Shown: piece by piece, positions 1-15,572 of the stretch
How positions within the stretch are numbered: position 1 is the first letter of the stretch
How the letters are laid out: the number at the start of each line of letters is the position of its first letter
NCBI GenBank assembly: GCA_016713175.1
Contig: JADJPQ010000029.1
Coordinates: 124,001-188,000 of the forward strand
Direction: 5' to 3'
Length of the DNA stretch: 64,000 nt
Origin: Planctomycetota bacterium
Lineage (GTDB): Bacteria > Planctomycetota > UBA1135 > UBA2386
The notes under the pieces: model-generated
Databases searched by the model: none
What the model was told of the DNA's origin: nothing
The model's input: the letters and a program-made list of their open reading frames with translations, nothing else
Translations under genes and position numbers: made by a program

Positions 1-2528
<2,528 letters not shown>

Positions 2529-2532
2529 GACC

Positions 2533-4798
2533 ATGGCAATTCAGATCGTTCCTCTGGTCCCCGGACTCGCACCGCGAAGCCCGATCGGCAAGTCGCTACG
2601 CAGCGCGACGGCGCTTTGCTTCGCCTTGGCGTTGGCCTGCGATCCGGCCGCAGCGCAATCGGGACTGCAGGCCCCGGTGCCACACTCTTCGGTCCGGGGC
2701 TGGGCTCGGACCACCTTTGACACCGAGAGCCGCGCTGGTCGCATCACCAAGGTCACGGCCGGGTTCCTGACCTCGATCGTTCTCCGATCCGATGGCCGAC
2801 TGTTCGCCCAAGGCGAAGGCATCAACCACAGCATCGACATCCCGCCACCGCCTACAGGCCAGTTCTACGTCGATGTGGCAAACGGAGGCCCGACAACAAT
2901 TGGACTGCTGTCGGGTGGCGACGTGGTCTTCGGCGGCGAGATCGTGCCCTTATCAATTCCCCTACCTCAGCGCGTCGCCACCGACTGGTCGCCGCTATGT
3001 CGCGGTGGCCGCCGGCGCAAACTTCGTCCTGGCGCTGCGAGACGACGGATTGATCGACGGTTGGGGCGACAATTCGAACGGCCAACGCACGCCGCCCGCC
3101 TGGCCGCCCGGAGTTCGCCCGGTCAAGATCATGGCCGGATCGGTGCACTCGCTTGCGCTGTTGTCGAATGGAACGGCAGTCGCCTGGGGCCTCAACTTCC
3201 AGGGCCAGTGCTCCATCCCGCCGCTGCCGCCAGGAATGACCTGGGTCGACATCGCCGCCGGGGGCTTCCACGGCATCGGACTGCGCTCGGACGGCGCGGT
3301 CGTGACCTGGGGGCAACAACTACTTTTCGCAGGCGGGACCGGCTCCGGCGTTGCCCCCGGGCATCACCTATGTGGGTGTCGCGGCCGGGACATGGAACAC
3401 GTTCGCACTTCGTTCTGACGGCAATCTCGAGACCTGGCCCAGCCTGCCGCCGGCACCCTCCCTGCCGCCCGGAGTCCGCTATGTGCAAGCTGCGGGCGGT
3501 ACGCTCCACGGAATCGCGCTCCGCTCCGACGGCAAGGTCGTCGGCTGGGGCACCAACAGCTCCCACCAGGCTGACCTGCACACCCTGCCGACCGGGCTCG
3601 CATTCACTTCGATCGCGGCTGGCCAGGATCACACCGTCGCGCTGCAGTCCGACGGAACCGTGGCGTGTTGGGGCGACGACAGCCCCGGTGTGTGCACCCC
3701 GACACCGCTGCCGCCCGGCGTCGTCTATCGGCACGTCGATGCCGGCTGGAGCTCAGCGCCGCGATCCGTTCCGACGGCGCACTGATCATGTGGGGGCCCA
3801 ACCTGCTGGCGACGACGATCCCCGCGCTCCCACCCGGCCTCGGGTACACCGACGTCGCCGTCTCGCACAACCACGCGGTCGCGCTGCGAACGGACGGCAC
3901 CGCGGTCGCCTGGGGCGACAACATGTTCGGCAAGTGCAACATCCCCGCCTTGCCAACTGGTACCCGGTACGTGGACCTGGATGCCAGCGCCTTCAGTACG
4001 GTGCTGCTCCGTTCCGACGGCCAGGTGCTGGTTCTTGGCGACAACGGCAACAACCAACGGAATGTTCCGGGCCTGCCACCCGGCCGCCACTACGTCCGCG
4101 TCGCAGCCAGCGACGGCAATTGCGCGGCGTTGGTCTCCGATGGCACCGTCATCCGGTGGGGTGCCAGTGGCAGTGGTTCATACTGGGTTCCCCTCCCACC
4201 GCTGCCCGCCGGCGTCGTCTACGTCGAGATCGAGGGAGGCGGCCAGCGAGGCATCTTCGTCGCCCGCCGGTCCGACGGTCAGGTCGTCGGCTTCGGCATG
4301 GTTGGCGACAACGAACACTTCGTTCCCCCACTCCAATCAGGAACCTCCTACGTCCAGGTCGCCGCCAACCTGGCCTGCGTCGCCCGCGTCGGCCCGACCA
4401 GCACCTACGTGACGTTCGCAGCCGGCTGCGCGGGCAGCGGCCCCGTCACCCGCCTGGTGCCGGCGGACACCCCCCGGATCGGCACCGAACTGCGCGTGCG
4501 CCTGTTCGACCTGCCAGCGAACCAGGCCCTGATGCTGCTTGGCTTCGAACCCGCACCGGGACTGCCGCGGAACATGGATCGCTTCGGCCTGACCGGCTGC
4601 CTGCTCCAGGTCGCGCCGGATGCAGTGAGCGCCTGGGCAGGAACGGGCGGAACTGCGGTGTTCTCGCTGCCGATTCCGGATGCGGTCGAACTGATCGGCA
4701 TCCGGTTCGCCAACCAGGCCTTCGTCTTCGACCCGACCGGCAATCCCGCCGGCGCCGTCCTGTCCGATGCAGCGCGCGCCGTCGTCGGCGCGCCCTGA
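2533..4798 (+). pseudogene. Secreted RCC1-repeat beta-propeller protein, three frameshifts
   Basis: ATG 2533 opens a signal peptide ending near CDPAAAQ. Downstream are many RCC1-type blades of the pattern AAG-x-x-H-x-x-AL-x-x-DG-x-V-x-x-WG-x-N, separated by LPPG-x-x-YV linkers, then a ~125-residue Cys-containing C-terminal domain from about 4419. The blades run through three reading frames: frame 1 to about 2960, frame 2 to about 3310, frame 3 to about 3752, then frame 2 again to the stop. The second break is at a G5 run (3309-3313) where four G would restore TWGNNY. The third is a missing base near 3752, where W-S-(x)-S-A-A-I-R-S-D-G would be restored. Blades on both sides of each break remain intact, which favours recent loss or base-calling error over old decay. 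Ligand unknown; in this setting it is probably an extracellular binding or adhesion protein. Confidence 0.75.
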
Positions 4799-4895
4799 CA
4801 TCAGGCGGCCAGGCGCGGACACCCGCGCAACGGCCGATCTTTGCCCGCCTTGGTCTTGCCCTGACGCCGCGGGCCGGCTTCCTTGCCGGCTCGCC

Positions 4896-5993
4896 ATGCG
4901 CATCCAAAAGGTCGAGACCATCCTGCTCCGCGTGCCGCTGCAACAGCGGACGATCACCGACAGCCAGAGCACCGTCACCGACGTCGAGTTCCTGCAGGTC
5001 ATCCTGCACACCGACGCGGGCCTCACCGGCTACGGCATGAACTGGAGCTACACCACCGGGCTGAAGGCCGCCCAGGTCATGGTGCAGGAGAACTACGCGC
5101 CGTGCCTGATCGGCAAGGACCCGGTCATGCGCAAGCAGATCATGAAAGACTGCTTCTTCAGCAACCACTTCGTCGGCCGCGTCGGCGCCGCCCGCGTCGG
5201 CCTCGCCGCCGTCGAGTACGCGCTGTGGGATCTCGCCTGCAAGCACGCCAACCTGCCGTTGTGGCGCTACCTCGGCGCCTGTCGCGACAAGGTCAAGGCC
5301 TACAGCACCGACGGCGGCTGGCTCAGCTGGAGCCTGGAAGACCTGCTGCGCGACTGCCATCGGCTGATCGAACGCGGCTTCGACGCGGTCAAGATCAAGC
5401 TCGGCCGCCCCGACCCGCGCGAGGACATGCACCGGATCGCCACCGTCCGCAAGTCGATCGGCGACAAGATCGACATCATGACCGACGTCAACTGCGCCTG
5501 GACCCTGGCGACGGCCAAGCAGTACGGCGCGCGGCTGCAGGAATGGGATGTCCGCTGGCTCGAAGAGCCGATGAAGCCCGAAGACGTGAGGATGCATGCC
5601 GAACTGGCGCACGCGATCACCACGCCGATCGCCGTCGGTGAGACGATCTTCACCCGCGAAGCGTTCCGCGACTACATCGCCGAGGGCGCCGTGCACTACG
5701 TGCAGGCCGATTCGACCAAGCTGGCCGGCATCGACGAATGGCTCGAGGTCGCGGCGCTGGCCGCAGCCCACAACCTGCCGGTGATCCCGCACACCAACGT
5801 GCAGCACAAGCTGCATGTGCAGCTCGCCGCCGCGACGCCTGGCTGCATCATGGTCGAGAACTGCTACGAGTCGTTGAACGACATGTGGGAGGAGCCGATC
5901 CACGTGACCCAGGGCTTCTACAACCTGCCCGAAGCGCCCGGCGTCGGCCTGCAGATCCGCGACGCGGTGATCCAGCAGCACCGGATCGGCTGA
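4896..5993 (+). CDS. Mandelate racemase/enolase-superfamily sugar-acid dehydratase
   Basis: 365-residue cytoplasmic enzyme with the two-domain enolase fold (N-terminal MR_MLE lid, C-terminal barrel). Visible catalytic signatures in order: KIK (VKIKLG), metal ligands Asp in MTDVNCAW, Glu in WLEEP and Glu in VGETIF, then Asp in QADSTKL, and a His in IPHTNVQHKLH. The KxK plus His pair is the mandelate-racemase subgroup arrangement, which includes acid-sugar dehydratases (galactarate, talarate, fuconate, rhamnonate). The adjoining gene is a lactonase-type amidohydrolase, so an aldonate dehydratase after lactone opening is the likely role. The exact substrate cannot be read from sequence. ATG 4896 is chosen because MRIQKVETILLRVPL is the typical N-terminus. 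A GCCGGC-loop-GCCGGC hairpin lies at 4874-4891 just upstream. Confidence 0.85.
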   Translation: MRIQKVETILLRVPLQQRTITDSQSTVTDVEFLQVILHTDAGLTGYGMNWSYTTGLKAAQVMVQENYAPCLIGKDPVMRKQIMKDCFFSNHFVGRVGAARVGLAAVEYALWDLACKHANLPLWRYLGACRDKVKAYSTDGGWLSWSLEDLLRDCHRLIERGFDAVKIKLGRPDPREDMHRIATVRKSIGDKIDIMTDVNCAWTLATAKQYGARLQEWDVRWLEEPMKPEDVRMHAELAHAITTPIAVGETIFTREAFRDYIAEGAVHYVQADSTKLAGIDEWLEVAALAAAHNLPVIPHTNVQHKLHVQLAAATPGCIMVENCYESLNDMWEEPIHVTQGFYNLPEAPGVGLQIRDAVIQQHRIG

Positions 5994-5995
5994 CG

Positions 5996-6865
5996 ATGAG
6001 GGACGGCATGACCGCGGCGCGCATCGACAGCCACCAGCACTTCTGGCGCTACTCGGCCGCGGAGTACGGCTGGATCGACGACTCGATGGCGATGCTGCGC
6101 CGCGATTTCCTGCCGGCGGATCTGCAGCCGATCCTGGCCGCCCAGGGCATCGACGGCTGCATCGCCGTGCAGGCCCGGCAGACCCTCGAGGAGACGCGGT
6201 TCCTGCTCGACCTGGCGCAGGCGCACGAGTTCGTCCGCGGGGTCGTCGGCTGGGTCGATCTGCGCTCGCCCGAGGTGCACGACCAACTGCGCGAGTTCGG
6301 CCGCAATCCCAAGTTCGTCGGCGTCCGCCACATCGTGCAAGCCGAGACCGACGACCGCTGGCTGCTGCGCGACGACGTGCAGGCCGGCATCGCCGCGCTG
6401 GCGCCGCGCGATCTGGTCTACGACCTGCTGGTGTTCCCGCACCAGTTGCCCGCGGCCATCGAGCTGTGCGCGCGCTTCCCGGGACAGACGTTCGTGCTCG
6501 ACCACCTGGCCAAGCCGTATGCCAGGACCGGCGAACGCCAACCGTGGCAGGACCGCATCGGCGAACTGGCGAAGCTGCCGAACGTGCACTGCAAGATCTC
6601 CGGCCTGTGCACCGAGGCCGACTGGCAGACCTGGACCGCGGACTCGCTGCGGCCATGGTTCGACGTGGTGCTGGCGGCGTTCGGGCCGCGCCGGTTGCTG
6701 TTCGGCAGCGACTGGCCGGTGTGCCTCGTGGCGTCGACCTACGACCGCTGGGTCACCACCGTCGACGGCTGGCTCGGCGAACTGAGCGACCGCGAACGCA
6801 CCGCGATCCGCGGCGGCAATGCGCTCGCGACTTATCGGCTGCCAAAGCGCCGGCCGGCGCGCTGA
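5996..6865 (+). CDS. Amidohydrolase-2 family lactonase (fuconolactonase-like)
   Basis: 289-residue TIM-barrel hydrolase of the Amidohydro_2 family. It has the N-terminal metal motif DSHQHFW, a central VGVRH, VLDHLAKP and HCKISGL strands, and a C-terminal LFGSDWPV carrying the catalytic Asp, the pattern of L-fuconolactonase and L-rhamnono-lactonase enzymes. It starts 2 nt after the dehydratase stop, so the pair is one transcription unit that probably opens a sugar lactone and then dehydrates the acid. An internal ATG at 6008 is an alternative start. No dehydrogenase or aldolase for the rest of the pathway is nearby. Confidence 0.82.
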   Translation: MRDGMTAARIDSHQHFWRYSAAEYGWIDDSMAMLRRDFLPADLQPILAAQGIDGCIAVQARQTLEETRFLLDLAQAHEFVRGVVGWVDLRSPEVHDQLREFGRNPKFVGVRHIVQAETDDRWLLRDDVQAGIAALAPRDLVYDLLVFPHQLPAAIELCARFPGQTFVLDHLAKPYARTGERQPWQDRIGELAKLPNVHCKISGLCTEADWQTWTADSLRPWFDVVLAAFGPRRLLFGSDWPVCLVASTYDRWVTTVDGWLGELSDRERTAIRGGNALATYRLPKRRPAR

Positions 6866-6881
6866 CCGCGCCGCCGCGATC

Positions 6882-8132
6882 TCAGTCGATCACCTTCGGC
6901 GCTGCTGCCTTCGGCTTCGCCGAAGCCTTGGCCGGTTCGATCGCCCGGGCCGCAGCCGCTTCGCACTCGGCCTGAGCCGCGGCGCACGCGGCCGGTGCAG
7001 CCTCGGCGGCTACCTGCTCGGCTGCGGCTTGCGCGGCCGCGATCTCGGCCCGCGGCGGCGCACAGCGCCGGTCGGCGATCGCCCGCCGCGGCGGCGCACA
7101 GTTGCGATCACCTTGGGCGACCGCACGTTCGAGCGCCTGCTCGAGCTGCCGGCCGGTCCGCCGCAGCAGAGAGCGCACGGCCTTGACCTCACGCACCTTG
7201 CCGCCGTCCTCACCTTGCAGCGACTGTTCGAGCTGCTGCACCGCTTCCTCGAGCTGCTGCCGGGCGCGTTCCAGCTCGGCCCGAACGGCCTCGGCCTGGC
7301 GAACGTGGACCTCGTGCACCTGCTGCACTGCCGTTTCGCGCCGCTGTTCGGCCTGTTCGCGCAACTGCTCCATCTGTGCCCGGGCCGCCTCGAGCTGTTG
7401 CTCGCGTGCCTGCGTCAGGTTCTCGCGCACCTGCTCCATCTGCTCGCGCAGGCTGTCGACCTGCTGCTCGCGCGTGCTGTTGGCCTGGTCGACGACCTCG
7501 GCCAGGTGCGCCCGCAGCTGCTCCTCGACCTGCTGGCGCTGCGCTTGCAGCTGTTCGACCTGTTGTTGCCGTTCCTCGCGTTGCGCCGCCAACTGCGCCC
7601 GCAGGCCTTCGACCTGCTGCTCGCGTTGCGCCTGCAGTTGTTCGCGTTGCGTCTCGAGCTGCGCTCGCAGGCCCTCGACCTGCTGCTCGCGCTGCGCCTC
7701 CAACTGTTCCCGTTGCGCTGCCATCTGCTGCTGCATCTGCTCGCGCAGCTGCTGGCCCTGCTCGCGAAGCTGTTCGATCTCCGCCTGCCACTGCTGCCGT
7801 TGTTCGACCAGCCGCTGCCGCTGCTGCTCGCGTTCCTGCTGGACCTGTTCGCGCAACCGATCGCGCTCCTGCTGCAGTTCGCCGCGCACCGCAGCCAGAC
7901 GGCCGTTGACCTGACCGCCAGAGGCCGCTGCGAGCTGCTGGCGGAGCTCCGCCAGTTCGGCCAACGCCTGCTGCAGTTCCTGCTGGGCGACGCCCACCCG
8001 ATGCTCGACGGCGGTGACGACCTCGGTCAACCGTTCGACGACGGGTGGCGTTACGGCGACGGCTTCCTGACTGCGGACGAACGCAACGGCGGTGCAGAGC
8101 ACGGCCGCCGACCAGGACAACGAAGGACGCAT
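6882..8132 (-). CDS. Secreted Gln/Glu/Arg-rich coiled-coil repeat protein
   Basis: 416 residues. ATG 8132 is preceded by an AGGAG at good spacing and begins MRPSLSWSAAVLCTAVAFV, a signal peptide; upstream in-frame residues look non-coding. Residues ~25-310 are a continuous coiled coil of tandem REQ/RAQL/QREQ units, including near-identical copies of REQQVEGLRAQL. The C-terminal ~80 residues are Ala-rich and contain a duplicated R-x-CAPPR element and several Cys, ending in KAAAPKVID. Likely a periplasmic or envelope filament or spacer; no enzymatic motif is seen. Because of the repeats all six frames stay open here, so overlapping frames are shadows. Divergent from nrdJ and convergent with the lactonase gene. 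Confidence 0.7.
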   Translation of the reverse strand: MRPSLSWSAAVLCTAVAFVRSQEAVAVTPPVVERLTEVVTAVEHRVGVAQQELQQALAELAELRQQLAAASGGQVNGRLAAVRGELQQERDRLREQVQQEREQQRQRLVEQRQQWQAEIEQLREQGQQLREQMQQQMAAQREQLEAQREQQVEGLRAQLETQREQLQAQREQQVEGLRAQLAAQREERQQQVEQLQAQRQQVEEQLRAHLAEVVDQANSTREQQVDSLREQMEQVRENLTQAREQQLEAARAQMEQLREQAEQRRETAVQQVHEVHVRQAEAVRAELERARQQLEEAVQQLEQSLQGEDGGKVREVKAVRSLLRRTGRQLEQALERAVAQGDRNCAPPRRAIADRRCAPPRAEIAAAQAAAEQVAAEAAPAACAAAQAECEAAAARAIEPAKASAKPKAAAPKVID

Positions 8133-8760
8133 CGGGACTCCTGCTGGCTGACGAAGGGCGCGACGTTCCGCGGCACGCCCGGGGAGGGGAGGTGCCGCCA
8201 TTGGACCTCGACGACAGATATTCGCGTGCGCGGCGAACTTCCCGACCCGAGGCCGCCTCGGGGCGCCAACCACCCGCTCGGCCCCGCGATCTGCGAAACC
8301 GTAGAGGTGGCCATCGCTCCGCCCGCCCGGGATCGGGACCGCATATTGACTACCTTTTGGTTGCGGCCGCGGTGGAGACCCAATAGATAGTGGATCCCTC
8401 GCGGTCGCAGCTCGTCCGCGGGGGTGGTCGGTGCGAGCCCTCGCACCAACACGGTCAGCCGTCCGTGCGTGCCGGATTCCGGCCGGGCGGCGTTGGTGTC
8501 AGCGGTCCCATCAGTTCGTCTCTGCCACGACCGGCCGGCGTCGCCGACCTCTCGTGGGTTGTTTTCGACTCATCGCGGCAGTCGGTCCACGCGGAACGCC
8601 AAGGCTTGCCGGTCAGCAAGCTCTGGCTTCCACGGAACCACACGTTCGCCGGCAAGGTGCGGCCCAGGCCCCACCCAGGCGACCCGTGCGTTCTCCGACC
8701 TCGCGACCAGACCACGGTGCAACGAGTTCGATCGGTCAGGCAGGTTCGGAGGAGCACACG
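8133..8760. other. 628-bp divergent leader between coiled-coil gene and nrdJ
   Basis: Neither strand shows convincing protein coding. A TTGACT hexamer at 8346-8351 could be a -35 element, but I find no well-spaced -10. A strong hairpin lies at 8430-8447. I looked for a cobalamin riboswitch (B12 box), tmRNA, RNase P RNA, SRP RNA, T-box and NrdR boxes and could not support any of them. The length is unusual for this compact region, so a structured nrdJ leader or small RNA is possible but unproven. Confidence 0.4.
8430..8447 (+). promoter_or_regulatory. Perfect 7-bp hairpin in the nrdJ leader
   Basis: GGTGCGA-GCCC-TCGCACC: a perfect 7-bp stem with a 4-nt loop, about 310 nt upstream of the nrdJ start and within a region of further GC-rich inverted repeats. 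It is not followed by a T-tract, so an intrinsic terminator is unlikely. It may be one helix of a structured leader. Confidence 0.4.
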
Positions 8761-12434
<3,674 letters not shown>

Positions 12435-12575
12435 AACCGGCACGGTCGCGGGCGAGCCCCGCAGGCCGTCTGAGCCGCCGATGGCAGCGCGTCGTCGGCG
12501 ACTCCCGTTTCGATACTTCATCGCCCGCCCCACTCCAGTCGATCTGCCCCTCGCAACCGAGGGAGACCACTGGGA

Positions 12576-15572
12576 ATGGGCAGAGCAAGCTGGGCATTGG
12601 CATTGGCCTGCGGCGCACTCGCGACCGCATGTGGCGGGGGCGGCGGCGGCGCCGGCAACTCCGGCAGCGGTGACACCGGTGACGCCACGCTGGCGACGCT
12701 GCGACTGCTGAGCCACCAACCGGCGGACGACGCCGTCCAGGTGGCCCTCGATGCGACGATCGAACTGACTTTCGATCGCGTGATGACCCTCGATTGTTTC
12801 GACAGCGAGGACACCTGGCTGCGCGTCGCCGGCAGCGACACCAACGTCGCCGGCACCTTCGCGCTGGTCGCCGGCGGCAGCACGGTCCGCTTCACGCCGG
12901 CGACGCCGCTGGCGCGCGAGACCGATTGGGAGTTCCAGGTCGGGCCGCTGACCTGCGACCGCGACGGCCGGATCCTGGAGGTCACCGAGTCCTTCACGTT
13001 CCGGACGCTCGATGAGACGCCGCCTGCGGTCGCCAGCAGCGACGTCGTCGCCGGCCAGACCGGCCGCAGCCGCACCGACGCGCTGACGGTCACGTTCACC
13101 GAAGCCATCGCTCCGGGCTCGATCGGCACCACGAACGTGCTGCTGCGCGATTCGTTCGGCACCTCCTGGCCGTGCAGCCGGACCGTCGATGGCGCGACGC
13201 TGGTCGTTCAGCCGCTGGTCGATCTGGCCGGTGATCGGCTGTTCACGCTGATCCTGGGCAGCAGCGTCAGGGACCGCGCCGGCAATGCGCTCGGCTCGAC
13301 CTGGTCGGTCTCGTTCCGTGCGGCCGCGGACCTGGCCGCGCCGTCGGTGACGGGCCACTGGCCGGACGCGGGTGCCACCGAGGTGTCACCGCTGGTGCAG
13401 CCGATGTTCGTGTTCGACGAATCGATGGATCCGTTCACGGTCGAACCGTCGTCGCTGCTGTTCCAGGACGAATTCGGCAGCCTGGTGGCGTTCGCGATCG
13501 CGACCAGCCCGGACCAGCGGACGCTGCGCATCGTGCCGAGCAGCCCGTTGCAGCAGAACCGCGACTACTCGCTCGCCTTCCTGCTGGGCCCGGCGGCGGC
13601 GACCGATGTCAGTGGCAATGGCCTCGGCAGCACGCGGCTGCTGCAGTTCACCACCGGCACCGACACGACCGCGCCGACGATCGTCGGCGCCGAGCCCGCC
13701 GCTGGCAGCAGGCGCGTGTCGCCGAACACGCGACCCACGGTGACGTTCTCCGAAGCGCTCGACGGCGACCATGTCACCGACGCGACGGTCACGCTGACGG
13801 TCGATGGGCAAGCCGTCGCCGCGGTCGTCGAGTCGATCAACGGCACCATCGTCCGGCTGAGTCCGGTGCTGCCGCTGCCCGTCGGCGCCGACTGCGAACT
13901 GCGGCTGCGCGGCAGTCACGGCGGCCTGCGCGACCTTGCCGGCATCCCCCTCGCGGCCGACCTGGTGGCCACGTTCACGGTGTCCGACGATGCGTCGACG
14001 CCGATCGCGACGCTGCTGCCGGCCGATGGCGCCGCCAATGTTGCGGCCAACACCAGCATCCGCGTGCAGTTCGACTCGGCGATGGACAGCACGACCCTGA
14101 CCACGACGACCGTGTTGCTGCTCGATGACGCCGACCAGCCGGTGCCGGTCGACCTGACCGTTCATGGCAGCCAACGGTCCGTCCGCCTGGTGCCACAGGC
14201 GGCACTGCAGCCCGGCAGTTACTACCGGACCGTCGTCCGCGGCGGCGCCAACGGCGTCCGCGAGACGACCGGCAACTGGCTGCCCGAGGATGCCGGCGCG
14301 CGGTTCCGCGTCGGCACCGGCACCGACCTCAGCGCCCCGACGGTGCAGCTCACCGTCAACGGCATCGACGACACCCGGCTGCCCGGTCTGTGTCTGCCAC
14401 CGTCCGGGTTCAGCATCGACCTGCGGGCGACCGATGGCGTCGACGGCGCCCAGGACCCGAGCAGCGTGGTGTTCGAGTTCAGCGGCCCGGGCACTTCGCC
14501 GGCCAACGACACGCTGCTGGCCAGCGCCACCCTCGGTTGGACCAGCGTGAACCTGCGGCTGCCCGCCAGCCAGCCACTCGCCGCCGGCACCTGGACGCTC
14601 CGGGCCCTGGTCGCCGACCTGTCCGGCAACGTCGGCACGTCGTCAACCCTGTCGTTCACGATCGCCGCCGCCACCGGCGACCTGTTGCCATTCGAACGCA
14701 CGCAGGTCGTCTGGCCGCGCACCGACCTCGACCGCGATGCCAACGGCACCAGCGACTTCGACGACGACATGCTGCGCCTTGGCCTGATGACCAGCGGCGA
14801 TCCGGCCGGCACCAACACCCGGATGCGCCGGCTGCTGCTCGATGCGATCCTGGCCCAGGCCAACCGGCTGCTCGGCCGCGGCGACCGCGGCGAACTGCTC
14901 GGCGCCGACTCCGTGCCACTGCGCTTCGTCCGGGCAGAGCCACGCGGCGTGCCGCACATGCAGATCGCGCTCGGTGGCCTCGATCCCGAGGGCAGCCGCA
15001 CCCGCCGCTATGGCGATCCGAGCACCGGCGTGCTCGGCCGGGCGTTCTACGACCACAGGAACGGCAACATGGCCGACCATAACCTGGCGACTTCGCCGGG
15101 GCTGGGCGTGTTCCCGTCGGAGATGTGGCTGTACCAGTCACGCATCCACCGGCAGGTCTGGCCGTCGTTCCAGACGATGTTCGCGCAGCGCTTCCTGTCC
15201 CTGTGCCCGGACATGGGCGGCACCCCGGCCGGCGCCGACCCGCTCGACAGCACGGTGCTCGCGGAGTGGTTCGACTACCAGAGCGCACCGTCGACGCAAC
15301 GCGCCCGCTTCAACACGATCCTGCAGGCGCTCGACGACTGGTCGGCGGTGATCGGCATCATCCTGGCGCACGAGGTCGGCCATGCCGTCGGTCTGGTCGC
15401 GCCCGGCGCCGCACCGACCGGCCTGTATGGCGATGCGTCGCTGCACGACACCTACTCCGCCGCCGCCGAGGTGATGGCGGCGACCGTCGGCTACGAATCG
15501 ATGATCACGCTCGCCTACCGCTTCCGCGACATCGACCTCGCCTACCTGCGCCAGAGGATCCTGCTGCGATGA
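12576..15572 (+). CDS. Large lipoprotein with bacterial Ig-like repeats and C-terminal HExxH metalloprotease-like site
   Basis: 998 residues. ATG 12576 follows GAGGGAG. The N-terminus MGRASWALALACGALATAC has a lipobox (LATAC), followed by a Gly/Ser-rich linker. Residues ~35-700 hold about six repeats of the Big_5/SbsA Ig-like type, recognisable by DDAVQVALDATIELTFDRVM, PLVQPMFVFDESMD, TRPTVTFSEALDG and NTSIRVQFDSAMD. The C-terminal ~280 residues contain HEVGHAVGL followed by a second metal-ligand candidate region, a zincin-like signature. Probably surface-anchored and facing outward. The next gene overlaps by 4 nt (ATGA). Protease activity is inferred only from the motif; the domain could also be a non-catalytic relative. 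Confidence 0.75.
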   Translation: MGRASWALALACGALATACGGGGGGAGNSGSGDTGDATLATLRLLSHQPADDAVQVALDATIELTFDRVMTLDCFDSEDTWLRVAGSDTNVAGTFALVAGGSTVRFTPATPLARETDWEFQVGPLTCDRDGRILEVTESFTFRTLDETPPAVASSDVVAGQTGRSRTDALTVTFTEAIAPGSIGTTNVLLRDSFGTSWPCSRTVDGATLVVQPLVDLAGDRLFTLILGSSVRDRAGNALGSTWSVSFRAAADLAAPSVTGHWPDAGATEVSPLVQPMFVFDESMDPFTVEPSSLLFQDEFGSLVAFAIATSPDQRTLRIVPSSPLQQNRDYSLAFLLGPAAATDVSGNGLGSTRLLQFTTGTDTTAPTIVGAEPAAGSRRVSPNTRPTVTFSEALDGDHVTDATVTLTVDGQAVAAVVESINGTIVRLSPVLPLPVGADCELRLRGSHGGLRDLAGIPLAADLVATFTVSDDASTPIATLLPADGAANVAANTSIRVQFDSAMDSTTLTTTTVLLLDDADQPVPVDLTVHGSQRSVRLVPQAALQPGSYYRTVVRGGANGVRETTGNWLPEDAGARFRVGTGTDLSAPTVQLTVNGIDDTRLPGLCLPPSGFSIDLRATDGVDGAQDPSSVVFEFSGPGTSPANDTLLASATLGWTSVNLRLPASQPLAAGTWTLRALVADLSGNVGTSSTLSFTIAAATGDLLPFERTQVVWPRTDLDRDANGTSDFDDDMLRLGLMTSGDPAGTNTRMRRLLLDAILAQANRLLGRGDRGELLGADSVPLRFVRAEPRGVPHMQIALGGLDPEGSRTRRYGDPSTGVLGRAFYDHRNGNMADHNLATSPGLGVFPSEMWLYQSRIHRQVWPSFQTMFAQRFLSLCPDMGGTPAGADPLDSTVLAEWFDYQSAPSTQRARFNTILQALDDWSAVIGIILAHEVGHAVGLVAPGAAPTGLYGDASLHDTYSAAAEVMAATVGYESMITLAYRFRDIDLAYLRQRILLR

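Noticed and set aside
6882..8132. CRISPR-like or tandem DNA repeat array in the region of repeated CTGCTCGCG units.
   Set aside because: The periodicity follows codons of a coiled coil and varies from unit to unit; there are no constant repeats with unique spacers.
8390..8760. Cobalamin riboswitch, RNase P RNA, tmRNA or SRP RNA upstream of nrdJ.
   Set aside because: I could not find the conserved B12 box, the GAGGAAAGTCC block, a CCA-terminated tRNA-like end or the SRP tetraloop region.
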